From the NCBI GenBank assembly GCA_002353975.1, contig DEKQ01000039.1:1-27565 (forward strand): DNA of 27,565 nucleotides, in the 5' to 3' direction. Shown here piece by piece: positions 13,230 through 20,754 of this stretch (the first letter of the stretch is position 1; the number at the start of each line of letters is the position of its first letter). A model generated the notes under the pieces. That model ran no database searches. It saw only the letters and a list, made by a program, of their open reading frames with translations, and was not told where the DNA came from. The position numbers and the translations under genes were made by a program. The DNA is from Prevotellaceae bacterium UBA2718. GTDB lineage: Bacteria; Bacteroidota; Bacteroidia; Bacteroidales; Bacteroidaceae.

Positions 13230-15578
13230 ATGTATAAAATTGTAACAAAGAAGCAATTCTCAGAGAAGGTATTCCTTTTTGAGATTGAGGCTCCGCTGAT
13301 TGCGAAGAGCCGTAAGCCTGGTAATTTTGTCATCGTACGCGTGGATAAGCACAGTGAGCGTATGCCGCTGACCATTGCTGACTCTGACACGGAGCGTGGC
13401 ACCATCACCCTTGTGGTACAGGAAGTAGGACTGTCATCCACTAAACTTTGCAACAAGGAAGTGGGCGACGAGGTGGCTGACGTTGTAGGACCACTCGGCA
13501 ATCCTACGCACATCGAGAAGTTCGGAACGGTGGTATGTGCCTGCGGTGGTCTGGGTGCCGCCCCGATGTTGCCTATCATACGCGGCCTGAAGGCTGCCGG
13601 CAACAGAGTGCTGTCGGTGATTGCAGGCCGTACGGCAGACCTCGTGATTATGGAAGATGAGATACGCGCATCATCCGATGAGGTAATCATCATGACCGAT
13701 GACGGCTCAAAGGGCGAGAAGGGCGTAGTGACAGTCGGTATCGAGAAGTTCTGCGAGCAGGAGCACATTGACAAGGCTTTTGCCATAGGACCTCCGATAA
13801 TGATGAAGTTCTCTTGCCTGATGACACAAAAATATGGCATACCCACCGATGTCAGCCTCAATACCATCATGGTTGACGGCACGGGTATGTGTGGTGCATG
13901 TCGCCTCACCATAGGTGGAAAGACAAAGTTCGTCTGCATTGACGGTCCGGAGTTTGACGGAGCACTCGTAGATTGGGACGAGATGTTCAAGCGCATGGGC
14001 ACCTTCAAGAAGGCAGAGCAGGAGGAGATGGAGCACTATGCAGAGCATGTGTACAAGGATAGCGAGAGCGGAAAAGCCGAGAATACTGAGGTGACGATGG
14101 ACGCTGCCCCCGTTGACGATCCGATAGAAGTGCTGACAGACCGCAAGGCCCCATGGCGTGAGGAGCTGCGCAAGAGCATGAAGCCGAAGGAGCGTACCGC
14201 CATAGAGCGTGTGAAGATGCCGGAGTTGGATCCCGTATATCGTGCTACGACCCGCACAGAGGAAGTGAACATCGGCCTGACCAAGGAGATGGCGCTGACA
14301 GAGGCAAAGCGTTGTCTGGACTGCGCTAAGCCAACCTGCGTGGAGGGCTGCCCGGTGAATATCGACATCCCATCGTTCGTGAAGAACATCGAGAGAGGAC
14401 AGTTCCTGGCTGCTGCCAAGGTGCTGAAGAATACATCAGCTCTGCCAGCTGTCTGTGGCCGTGTATGTCCGCAGGAGAAACAGTGTGAGAGCAAGTGTAT
14501 CCACCTGAAGATGAACGAGCCTGCTGTAGCCATAGGATACCTGGAGCGCTTCGCTGCCGACTATGAGAGACAGTCAGGACAGATGTCGCTGCCTGAGATT
14601 GCCCCGGCCAACGGTATCAAGATTGCCGTGGTGGGCTCAGGACCTGCAGGACTGTCATTTGCCGGTGATATGGTGAAGAAGGGCTACGACGTATATGTAT
14701 TTGAGGCCCTGCATGAGATTGGCGGCGTGCTGAAATATGGTATTCCAGAGTTCCGCCTGCCTAACGCTATCGTTGACGTGGAGATAGACAACCTCAGAAA
14801 GATGGGCGTTCACTTCCAGACCGACGTGATAGTAGGCAAGACCATCACCGTTGACGACTTGGAGGCAGCAGGCTTCAAGGGTATCTTCGTGGGTTCTGGT
14901 GCCGGTCTGCCAAACTTCATGAACATACCAGGTGAGAACCTCATCAATATCATGTCTTCCAACGAGTACCTCACTCGTGTGAACCTTATGGATGCCGCTA
15001 ATCCTAAGACCGACACGCCTATCAACCTCGGAAAGAACGTGCTCGTGGTAGGTGGCGGTAACACCGCTATGGACTCATGCCGTACGGCTAAGCGCCTCGG
15101 TGCTAACGTGACGCTGGTATATCGCCGCTCTGAGGCGGAGATGCCTGCACGTCTGGAGGAGGTGAAGCACGCGAAGGAAGAGGGCATCACATTCCTCACG
15201 CTGCATAACCCTGCAGAGTACATCGGAGACGAGAAGGGCGCAGTGGCAAAGGCTGTGCTTGAGGTAATGAAGCTCGGTGAGCCAGATGCTTCCGGACGCC
15301 GCTCTCCAGAACCAACTGGCGAGAAGGTAACGATAGACGTAGATCAGGTAGTAGTTGCTGTCGGTGTATCTCCTAATCCACTTGTGCCACAGAGCATCAA
15401 GGGACTGGAACTGGGCAGGAAGAACACTATCGTGGTGAACGAAGGCATGCAGTCTAACCGCCCGAATATCTATGCCGGCGGCGACATCGTACGTGGCGGT
15501 GCAACGGTAATCCTCGCTATGGGCGACGGACGCAACGCTGCAAAGAACATGCACGAGGCACTGTCTGCCAATGCGTAA
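13230..15578 (+). CDS. Fused NfnAB-like flavoenzyme (ferredoxin-NADP+ reductase subunit alpha / glutamate-synthase-type subunit)
   Basis: 782 residues joining two usual subunits. Residues 1-~265 resemble PyrK/NfnA: an FAD-binding barrel, a nucleotide-binding part (CACGGLGAAPMLP), and a [2Fe-2S] site spaced D216-x4-C221-x2-C224-x11-C236. An Asp as fourth ligand recalls the NfnA subunit rather than PyrK with four Cys. Residues ~350-782 resemble NfnB/GltD: Cys pairs at 362, 365, 370, 374 and 409, 413, 419, 423 for two [4Fe-4S] clusters, the FAD motif VGSGPAG (468-474), then NADPH-binding VVGGGNTAMD and a final GGDIVRGGATV. The fusion is common in Bacteroidota, often named bifunctional DHOD B/glutamate synthase. 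Transhydrogenase-like electron transfer between NADH, NADPH and ferredoxin is likely; glutamate synthase activity is doubtful without a large subunit nearby. Confidence 0.88.
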   Translation: MYKIVTKKQFSEKVFLFEIEAPLIAKSRKPGNFVIVRVDKHSERMPLTIADSDTERGTITLVVQEVGLSSTKLCNKEVGDEVADVVGPLGNPTHIEKFGTVVCACGGLGAAPMLPIIRGLKAAGNRVLSVIAGRTADLVIMEDEIRASSDEVIIMTDDGSKGEKGVVTVGIEKFCEQEHIDKAFAIGPPIMMKFSCLMTQKYGIPTDVSLNTIMVDGTGMCGACRLTIGGKTKFVCIDGPEFDGALVDWDEMFKRMGTFKKAEQEEMEHYAEHVYKDSESGKAENTEVTMDAAPVDDPIEVLTDRKAPWREELRKSMKPKERTAIERVKMPELDPVYRATTRTEEVNIGLTKEMALTEAKRCLDCAKPTCVEGCPVNIDIPSFVKNIERGQFLAAAKVLKNTSALPAVCGRVCPQEKQCESKCIHLKMNEPAVAIGYLERFAADYERQSGQMSLPEIAPANGIKIAVVGSGPAGLSFAGDMVKKGYDVYVFEALHEIGGVLKYGIPEFRLPNAIVDVEIDNLRKMGVHFQTDVIVGKTITVDDLEAAGFKGIFVGSGAGLPNFMNIPGENLINIMSSNEYLTRVNLMDAANPKTDTPINLGKNVLVVGGGNTAMDSCRTAKRLGANVTLVYRRSEAEMPARLEEVKHAKEEGITFLTLHNPAEYIGDEKGAVAKAVLEVMKLGEPDASGRRSPEPTGEKVTIDVDQVVVAVGVSPNPLVPQSIKGLELGRKNTIVVNEGMQSNRPNIYAGGDIVRGGATVILAMGDGRNAAKNMHEALSANA

Positions 15579-15614
15579 AAATGTGCTTCGTGCACAGAAA
15601 ATGGTACATTGTAC

Positions 15615-17066
15615 ATGAATAATTATCTGGATATATTCAAAGAGATATGTGCCATCTCACGCCCCTCACACCATGAGGAGGCGATGGCAGATTATCTTTG
15701 CAAATTCGCCGGACGGCGTGGCTTGAGCCACAGCCGCTCGGCGAATAATTGTGTAGTAATAAGAAAGGCTGCCTCGCCAGGATATGAGGACTGTGAGCCG
15801 CTGGTCATACTGAACCACATGGATATGGTCTGTGTGGCTGAGGCCGGATATGACACGCCAGGCAGTGTCACCCCGATAGAATATGAAGAGAACGGGGAGC
15901 GGTGGATGCGTGCCAACCATACCTCGCTGGGTGCTGACAACGGCATAGGACTGGCAATGGCACTGGCCATACTGGATGATGACAGCTTGAAACACCCCGC
16001 GCTGGAGGTTCTCACCACAACCTGTGAGGAGGACGACATGAGCGGGGCTGCAAACCTGCCGGAGGACTTCATAAAGGGTAGGAGGGTGCTGAACCTTGAC
16101 TCGGAGGCATACGACGAGATAACAGTGGGTTCGGCAGGAGCACACATACAGGTGGCACGACTGCCATACCGCCGTATCGCCATGCCTGCAGGCTATGTGG
16201 CATACGAAGTAGAGGTGAACTGGGGTAGGGGAGGACACAGCGGAGTGGATATAAACAGTGGACGTGCCAATGCCATCAAGATATTGGCAAACCTGCTGCT
16301 CGTGGCTATAAGGCAGATGAACATAAAGCTCTATCTCGTAAGCTTTGAGGGCGGGCAGGCGTATTCTGCCATACCGGGCGAAGCGGCTGCCAAGGTGGTG
16401 ATACCAAGGGAGGACATCGAGGTCTTTGAGAACCTCGTCATGCAGTGCCATGAGGCGGTGATGGGACAGTATTCGCAGACAGACCCAAAGATAGAGGTGA
16501 CTTGCGAGCCGTCGGTATGGCATTCCTCTGTGATAAACGAAGAGGGTACGCACATCCTGTTGGCATGTATCAATGGCATACCCACAGGACCGGTAGAGAT
16601 GCGCAGCGATGTTGAGGCGCAGGAGAATAATGCCTCGTGTGTGCTGACATCGAACAACATAGGTCTTGTAAAGCAAGGGAAAGAGTCATTCACCGTGTCG
16701 TCACACACGAGAAGTTTCAGTAATGACAGGCTGAACGGACTGGCACGAAACATCGAACAGATATTCACGCTGACCGGAGCAGAAGTGGAAACGGTGATGC
16801 ATGTGGGAGCTTGGCAAGAGGATGTGGAGCATCCATTAATAAAGCTGACAATGGATGTCTTTGATGAAGTGCTGCATTTCAGGCCAAGACCCGTGGAGAT
16901 GCACTTTGCTCTTGAGGCAGGATACTTCACGGAACGCTTCCCCGGCATTCACATCGCATCAATAGGTCCGCGCATCATCAACCCACACAGTACGACGGAG
17001 CATGTCTCGCTGACCACGGCAGACAATATATGGCAGGTGGTAAAGACACTACTGTCCAAGGCTTAA
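15615..17066 (+). CDS. pepD: Aminoacyl-histidine dipeptidase (M20 family, PepD)
   Basis: 483 residues from the ATG at 15615; a TTG six bases earlier is less likely. This is a two-zinc cytosolic exopeptidase cleaving Xaa-His and other dipeptides. Visible motifs in order: ILNHMDMVCVAE (zinc His and Asp), SLGADNGIGLAMA (bridging Asp), TTCEEDDMSGA (catalytic Glu pair), VLNLDSE (zinc Asp), GRGGHSGVDI in the dimerisation or lid part, and the C-terminal HSTTEHVSL (zinc His). Length agrees with family members (~485). It follows the flavoenzyme by 36 nt, which hold only a small TGTGC-ttcgt-GCACA hairpin, so both may share a message. Nothing odd is seen except ordinary variation next to the Glu pair. 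Confidence 0.93.
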   Translation: MNNYLDIFKEICAISRPSHHEEAMADYLCKFAGRRGLSHSRSANNCVVIRKAASPGYEDCEPLVILNHMDMVCVAEAGYDTPGSVTPIEYEENGERWMRANHTSLGADNGIGLAMALAILDDDSLKHPALEVLTTTCEEDDMSGAANLPEDFIKGRRVLNLDSEAYDEITVGSAGAHIQVARLPYRRIAMPAGYVAYEVEVNWGRGGHSGVDINSGRANAIKILANLLLVAIRQMNIKLYLVSFEGGQAYSAIPGEAAAKVVIPREDIEVFENLVMQCHEAVMGQYSQTDPKIEVTCEPSVWHSSVINEEGTHILLACINGIPTGPVEMRSDVEAQENNASCVLTSNNIGLVKQGKESFTVSSHTRSFSNDRLNGLARNIEQIFTLTGAEVETVMHVGAWQEDVEHPLIKLTMDVFDEVLHFRPRPVEMHFALEAGYFTERFPGIHIASIGPRIINPHSTTEHVSLTTADNIWQVVKTLLSKA

Positions 17067-17171
17067 CAAGCAACGCTGGCATTAGCCCGCATGATTTTTA
17101 GTTATCAAGTCCCTCCCCTTGTATAGTGCGATTTCAATGCAGCCTTTACCTTTTTAATTTCAATCTACAAT

Positions 17172-18047
17172 ATGAAGAAACGATATTTTCCAGAGTCGGA
17201 GCTGATAATAAACAATGACGGCTCATGTTTTCATCTGCATCTGAAGCCCGAACAGTTAGCTGATAAGGTGATACTGGTGGGAGACCCGGGGCGTGTGAAC
17301 ACCGTTGCAGCGCACTTTGACACGAAGGAATGTGAAGTGCAGAACCGTGAGTTTCATACCATCACGGGCACGTATAAGGGCAAAAGGATAACCGTGCAGA
17401 GCCACGGCATCGGTTGTGATAATATAGACATCGTGGTTAACGAGCTTGATACCCTTGCCAATATAGATTATGGTACGCGCGAGGAACGCGATGAGCACCG
17501 AACCCTGACGATGGTACGCATCGGCACCTGTGGCGGACTGCAACCCTTTACGCACACAGGCTCCTTTATCGCCAGTGTGAAGAGCATCGGCATCGACGGC
17601 CTGCTCAACTATTACGCCGGGCGCAACGAGGTGTGTGACCTCAAGATGGAAGCAGCTTTCAGACAACACATGCGATGGAATCCCATCCTGGGTAATCCAT
17701 ACGTAGCAGTAGCCGACGAGAACCTGATTAACCGGATTGCCCAAGACGACATGATACGTGGCTATACCGTAGCCTGTGGTGGCTTCTATGGGCCACAGGG
17801 ACGCATTCTCCGCGCCGATGTGGTCGATCCTGACCAAAACAACAAGGTTGAGTCGTTCGAATACGACGGTATGAAGATTTGCAACTATGAGATGGAGTCA
17901 TCCGCCCTCGCTGGCCTCGCATCTATTCTGGGACATAGAGCTATGACGTGCTGCATGGTAATAGCTAATCGCTATACCACAGAGATGAATACAGAGTACA
18001 AGAACTCCATAGATACACTGATCCAAAAGGTATTAGACAGGATTTGA
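17172..18047 (+). CDS. Nucleoside phosphorylase (PNP/UDP family), uridine-phosphorylase-like
   Basis: 291 residues. The PNP/UDP fold is shown by VILVGDPGRVNTVAAHF (phosphate-binding Gly and Arg), VQSHGIGCDNIDIVVNEL, MVRIGTCGGLQP (second phosphate-contact Arg), and EMESSALAGLASILGH (the ribose-binding Met-Glu pair). It would split a nucleoside with phosphate into base plus ribose-1-phosphate in the cytosol for salvage. Substrate cannot be fixed from motifs; uridine is the best guess because the gene resembles Udp more than PNP. The 105-nt gap from pepD shows no strong promoter. It ends 11 bp from the oppositely oriented WYL gene, with no obvious terminator between. Confidence 0.85.
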   Translation: MKKRYFPESELIINNDGSCFHLHLKPEQLADKVILVGDPGRVNTVAAHFDTKECEVQNREFHTITGTYKGKRITVQSHGIGCDNIDIVVNELDTLANIDYGTREERDEHRTLTMVRIGTCGGLQPFTHTGSFIASVKSIGIDGLLNYYAGRNEVCDLKMEAAFRQHMRWNPILGNPYVAVADENLINRIAQDDMIRGYTVACGGFYGPQGRILRADVVDPDQNNKVESFEYDGMKICNYEMESSALAGLASILGHRAMTCCMVIANRYTTEMNTEYKNSIDTLIQKVLDRI

Positions 18048-18058
18048 TGAGTGACGTC

Positions 18059-19015
18059 TTAAAGAGGCTTATAGAGTTGGTACATATCTGTGACGCGTTT
18101 CCTTATTTCGCATCTAACATATTCCGGAGATAACACTTCTACTTCATTCCCCATCGCCAATATGGCTTGTACGAAATCGTATGTCGGAGCCAGCCGTAAT
18201 TCAAAGACGGAGTAGTTGGTCGTCTGTTCTATCTCCCGCTGTGAGTGGTGCAGTGGCAGCGAGCGCAGGTATTCACGGCGATGATTGATGTCATAGACTT
18301 TCAGGTGGATTGTCTCAACATCATATTCCTCGGGCTCCACGATGATGCCAAAAGCATCAGCAAAGTAGTTATCAACAGAAAAGCCTTGCGGCATTTTGAA
18401 CGTCGCATACGTTTGCTCCAATTTTACGACACGATCCAGCGCATAGCGGCGAATGCGACCTTGATTGGTCAGTTCTGCCGGTTCTTCTTGTTCTGACTCA
18501 TTCTCCATCACGCCTATCACGTACCAGCGTTGGCGGAACACACGGACACAGTAAGGCTCTAACAGAATGTCACGTGGTTCCTTATCGTAATAGTCCTGAT
18601 AGGTTATTGCCAGCACACGGTCCTCTCTCATTGCCTTTAGCACCTCCAACAGATAATCGTTGCCAGACGGAATATCTTCAAACATCACACGCTCACTCAG
18701 CTCATGGCTGTCCAGTAAAAGAGTATTAACGGCAAAGGCAGACAAAAGCCAATCCTTCACGTTGTCCTTCTCCAACCATTCACGATTTACGATGCGGTAT
18801 CTGTAACCGTTTCGGGCATCAGAGGAAATCTGGATGCCAAATGTTTCTTCAATGGCTCTCAGACAGTCGGCAAATGTACGCTTAGGCAACGGATTGTCAA
18901 GTGTGTTCTGCGAACTCCGCTCCCAGCGGTCTGCTATTTCCTTGTAGGTCAGTCCCTTCGGATGCCGATACAGCTCACTCAGTATCCAGATATGTCTTTT
19001 CAAATAATCCTTCAT
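18059..19015 (-). CDS. WYL-domain transcriptional regulator
   Basis: 318 residues. Residues ~1-60 form a winged-helix DNA-binding part (LSELYRHPKGLTYKEIADRW, then RTFADCLRAIEETF). Residues ~125-210 hold the WYL domain: LEPYCVRVFRQRWYVIGVME and RRYALDRVVKLE. A C-terminal WCX-like extension ends ILAMGNEVEVLSPE. WYL proteins bind ligands or nucleic acids and often control stress, DNA-damage or phage-defence genes; whether this one does so is inference. It is last in a three-gene minus-strand set, 18 nt after the 219-aa gene, and a 24-bp perfect inverted repeat overlaps the candidate -10-region of this set, which could be its operator. Confidence 0.88.
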   Translation of the reverse strand: MKDYLKRHIWILSELYRHPKGLTYKEIADRWERSSQNTLDNPLPKRTFADCLRAIEETFGIQISSDARNGYRYRIVNREWLEKDNVKDWLLSAFAVNTLLLDSHELSERVMFEDIPSGNDYLLEVLKAMREDRVLAITYQDYYDKEPRDILLEPYCVRVFRQRWYVIGVMENESEQEEPAELTNQGRIRRYALDRVVKLEQTYATFKMPQGFSVDNYFADAFGIIVEPEEYDVETIHLKVYDINHRREYLRSLPLHHSQREIEQTTNYSVFELRLAPTYDFVQAILAMGNEVEVLSPEYVRCEIRKRVTDMYQLYKPL

Positions 19016-19033
19016 GGGTACAAAGTTACGAAA

Positions 19034-19693
19034 TTAAATCCGATTATAATATTCTATCTCTATTTTTGTTCTATAAGAACGGATACCCAACAAGTCCTGT
19101 AGTGTCCATTCGCAGTGCTCATACAGATTATGCACCCCATAGACCAGATGCAGATGGGCAGTCTTTTCGAGATTCATCTGCTCATTCCAGTTATCTACGT
19201 TGTCACCCAAATATAGCAGTTCGTTCTCCGTGTCATAGTTTGCCGACTGATGAGTAGCATCATACCAGAGATCGTAACTCATGCTCACGCTGTTGGCATA
19301 GAATCCACAATAGGGTTTCTGCGTCATGACATCAAACAGCATGGCCTCCATATCCTCATCCTGCTCCCATCCCTCAAACGCCGCCATCTCTTCCACCCAC
19401 AGCGTACCCTTTACATGCAGCTCTTTGTCAGAAGTACACCAGCTGTTCAACGACTCGTACACCTCTATCGTCCGTCTTCGCATATCGAGCAGTGCCTCCT
19501 TCATCCGCTCGTTCATCTGCTCTATCCGCCTGACATTCTCATCCATCCACTCAAAGCTGTCACGCATCAAACGCCACCGCTGGAGCTTCAGATTGTGAAT
19601 ACGTTCCGCAGCCTGCTGCGCCCTGCCACGTCCGCTATGGTTCTCATAGATGTCAACCATCCGGCGTTCTATCTCACGCACACTCATTTCCAT
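19034..19693 (-). CDS. Unrecognised coiled-coil protein
   Basis: 219 residues, no family recognised. Residues ~1-85 are strongly helical, with heptad-like spacing and many Arg, Glu, Met and Gln (RRMVDIYENHSGRGRAQQAA, IHNLKLQRWRLMRDSFEWMD), most likely a coiled coil. Residues ~95-219 are acidic and aromatic-rich, including WVEEMAAFEGWEQDEDMEAM and a late HLHLVYGVHNLYEHCEW. It has no signal peptide and no membrane segment. It starts 3 nt after the stop of the 86-aa membrane protein and ends 18 nt before the WYL regulator, so the three are probably one transcript. It might be the cytosolic partner of the membrane protein. Function unknown. Confidence 0.75.
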   Translation of the reverse strand: MEMSVREIERRMVDIYENHSGRGRAQQAAERIHNLKLQRWRLMRDSFEWMDENVRRIEQMNERMKEALLDMRRRTIEVYESLNSWCTSDKELHVKGTLWVEEMAAFEGWEQDEDMEAMLFDVMTQKPYCGFYANSVSMSYDLWYDATHQSANYDTENELLYLGDNVDNWNEQMNLEKTAHLHLVYGVHNLYEHCEWTLQDLLGIRSYRTKIEIEYYNRI

Positions 19694-19696
19694 CGC

Positions 19697-19957
19697 TTAC
19701 TTAAACAAACTTGATATTATCAGGACACCAGACAACATTGGGACGAGCGCCAATGCAATGAAATTATATGGGTACAGTTGGTATTTACTCAGCCACGCTA
19801 TGAAAACCTTTCTCCGCAAGAGAAGCAATAAAGGGAAGATGGTGAGCATGAAACCTGTCACTGCAAGAAAGGCCATATATACATCTCCCCAACGATACAC
19901 CACTGCTCCAAATAGCCCAACATAAAGGACTATCACATCAATAACTACATCTTTCAT
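19697..19957 (-). CDS. 86-aa three-segment membrane protein
   Basis: A small hydrophobic protein with three likely membrane segments, at about residues 4-20 (VIDVIVLYVGLFGAVVY), 27-47 (MAFLAVTGFMLTIFPLLLLL) and 64-84 (FIALALVPMLSGVLIISSLF), joined by short basic and aromatic loops (RRKVFIAWLSKYQLYPYN). No family recognised. It is the first gene of the set ending with the WYL regulator, with 3 nt to the next gene. A TAATTTTG box lies upstream at 19983-19990. Confidence 0.7.
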   Translation of the reverse strand: MKDVVIDVIVLYVGLFGAVVYRWGDVYMAFLAVTGFMLTIFPLLLLLRRKVFIAWLSKYQLYPYNFIALALVPMLSGVLIISSLFK

Positions 19958-19982
19958 AAATTCATTTTTTTAAGTTCAGGTG

Positions 19983-19990
19983 CAAAATTA
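19983..19990 (-). promoter_or_regulatory. Candidate -7 box of the WYL gene set, embedded in the palindrome
   Basis: The minus strand reads TAATTTTG, matching TAnnTTTG, 26 nt ahead of the ATG at 19957. The box overlaps the right end of the inverted repeat 19984-20034 by all but one base. No exact TTTG is found at the -33 distance, since that region is palindrome sequence. Confidence 0.45.
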
Positions 19991-20034
19991 GTGTGTGGCT
20001 ATGCGAAAACTTCGCATAGCCACACACTAATTTT
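19984..20034. repeat. Perfect 24-bp inverted repeat with 3-nt centre
   Basis: Arms 19984-20007 and 20011-20034 are exact reverse complements, with centre AAC (20008-20010). The outer four bases are AAAA/TTTT, and the stem contains GTGTGTGGCTATGCGAA. It lies between the end of the 20122-20754 gene and the start of the 19697-19957 gene, both minus strand. It could be a bidirectional intrinsic terminator for the long operon upstream, or an operator for the WYL set, or both. Confidence 0.85.
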
Positions 20035-20075
20035 ATGTGAGAAGGACATTTATTCAACTTTTGCAAGTAGAAGAA

Positions 20076-20094
20076 CGCCCTACCTTTCAGGGCG
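20076..20094 (-). terminator. Small hairpin after the glycosylase-like gene
   Basis: CGCCCT (20076-20081) and AGGGCG (20089-20094) form a 6-bp stem. On the minus strand TTCTTCTAC follows. It stands about 30 nt beyond the stop at 20122 and could be the first termination hairpin of the operon. Confidence 0.4.
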
Positions 20095-20121
20095 AGAAAC
20101 TTCAGAAACTTGAAACATTTA

Positions 20122-20754
20122 TTACTTAAAGCCCAGAAACATAGTAATAACCTTGTGCCAATAATTCCACGAATAGCCCACAGATGGGTGATTTACGGGC
20201 ATAATCTTCACCTTGGTACCGTCATTCAGAGCATAGTTGCCACATTTGTTGATGTTGCCATCCACAACGATGTCGTCGTTCCACGACCAGCGTCCCCCTG
20301 CTGGCATGTAGCCCCAAAGGCGCGAGCCCCACACGATGACATACTGCGGACGGTACTGTTCCAGTACTTCAAAGAACGGCTCTGCCGCTTCTTCATACTG
20401 CCTGTTCGTACCGGCCTCACGAGGCCCACCCATGGCTGCTTGCAAGTAGTTGTAGAACACCACGGAGTTCCAGATCTTCTTCCGTTCCGCCCAATCCGTT
20501 TCATGCCCAACCAACGACCGTTCAAACTTCAAGTACGTTGACATCCACCGTTGCCTGTCCTGCGTTTCATTTAGATAGTCACTCACCACGCCATTCGTAA
20601 AGGCGCAGCACTCTGGATGCACCCTTGCATTACCGCAGTCCTCGCATCCTTCTTCGCAGTAATGACTCTCCCCAAGAATCATCACCCGCTTGCCGAATCT
20701 ACCGCCCGAAGTGTAGGCTGAGCCTACCCAGGGACGGAAAAACATATTGCTCAT
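20122..20754 (-). CDS. UDG-superfamily-like protein with five-cysteine cluster
   Basis: 210 residues. VMILGESHY (residues 24-32) resembles motif A of uracil-DNA-glycosylase-like folds, WNSVVFYNYLQ (95-105) the following Asn-containing segment, YVIVWGSRLW (138-147) the central strand, and PVNHPSVGYSW (186-196) the His-Pro-Ser motif B. Cysteines at 33, 37, 40, 49 and 50 directly follow motif A; iron-sulfur UDG families use Cys ligands in this part of the fold, so a metal or Fe-S site is possible. Expected action is on damaged or modified bases, but catalysis is not certain. It overlaps the AAA+ gene by ATGA, so it is last in the operon and translationally coupled. Confidence in the fold is moderate. 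Confidence 0.6.
   Translation of the reverse strand: MSNMFFRPWVGSAYTSGGRFGKRVMILGESHYCEEGCEDCGNARVHPECCAFTNGVVSDYLNETQDRQRWMSTYLKFERSLVGHETDWAERKKIWNSVVFYNYLQAAMGGPREAGTNRQYEEAAEPFFEVLEQYRPQYVIVWGSRLWGYMPAGGRWSWNDDIVVDGNINKCGNYALNDGTKVKIMPVNHPSVGYSWNYWHKVITMFLGFK

Noticed and set aside
18048..18058. Terminator between convergent nucleoside phosphorylase and WYL genes
   Set aside because: Only 11 bp, with no stem or T-run.
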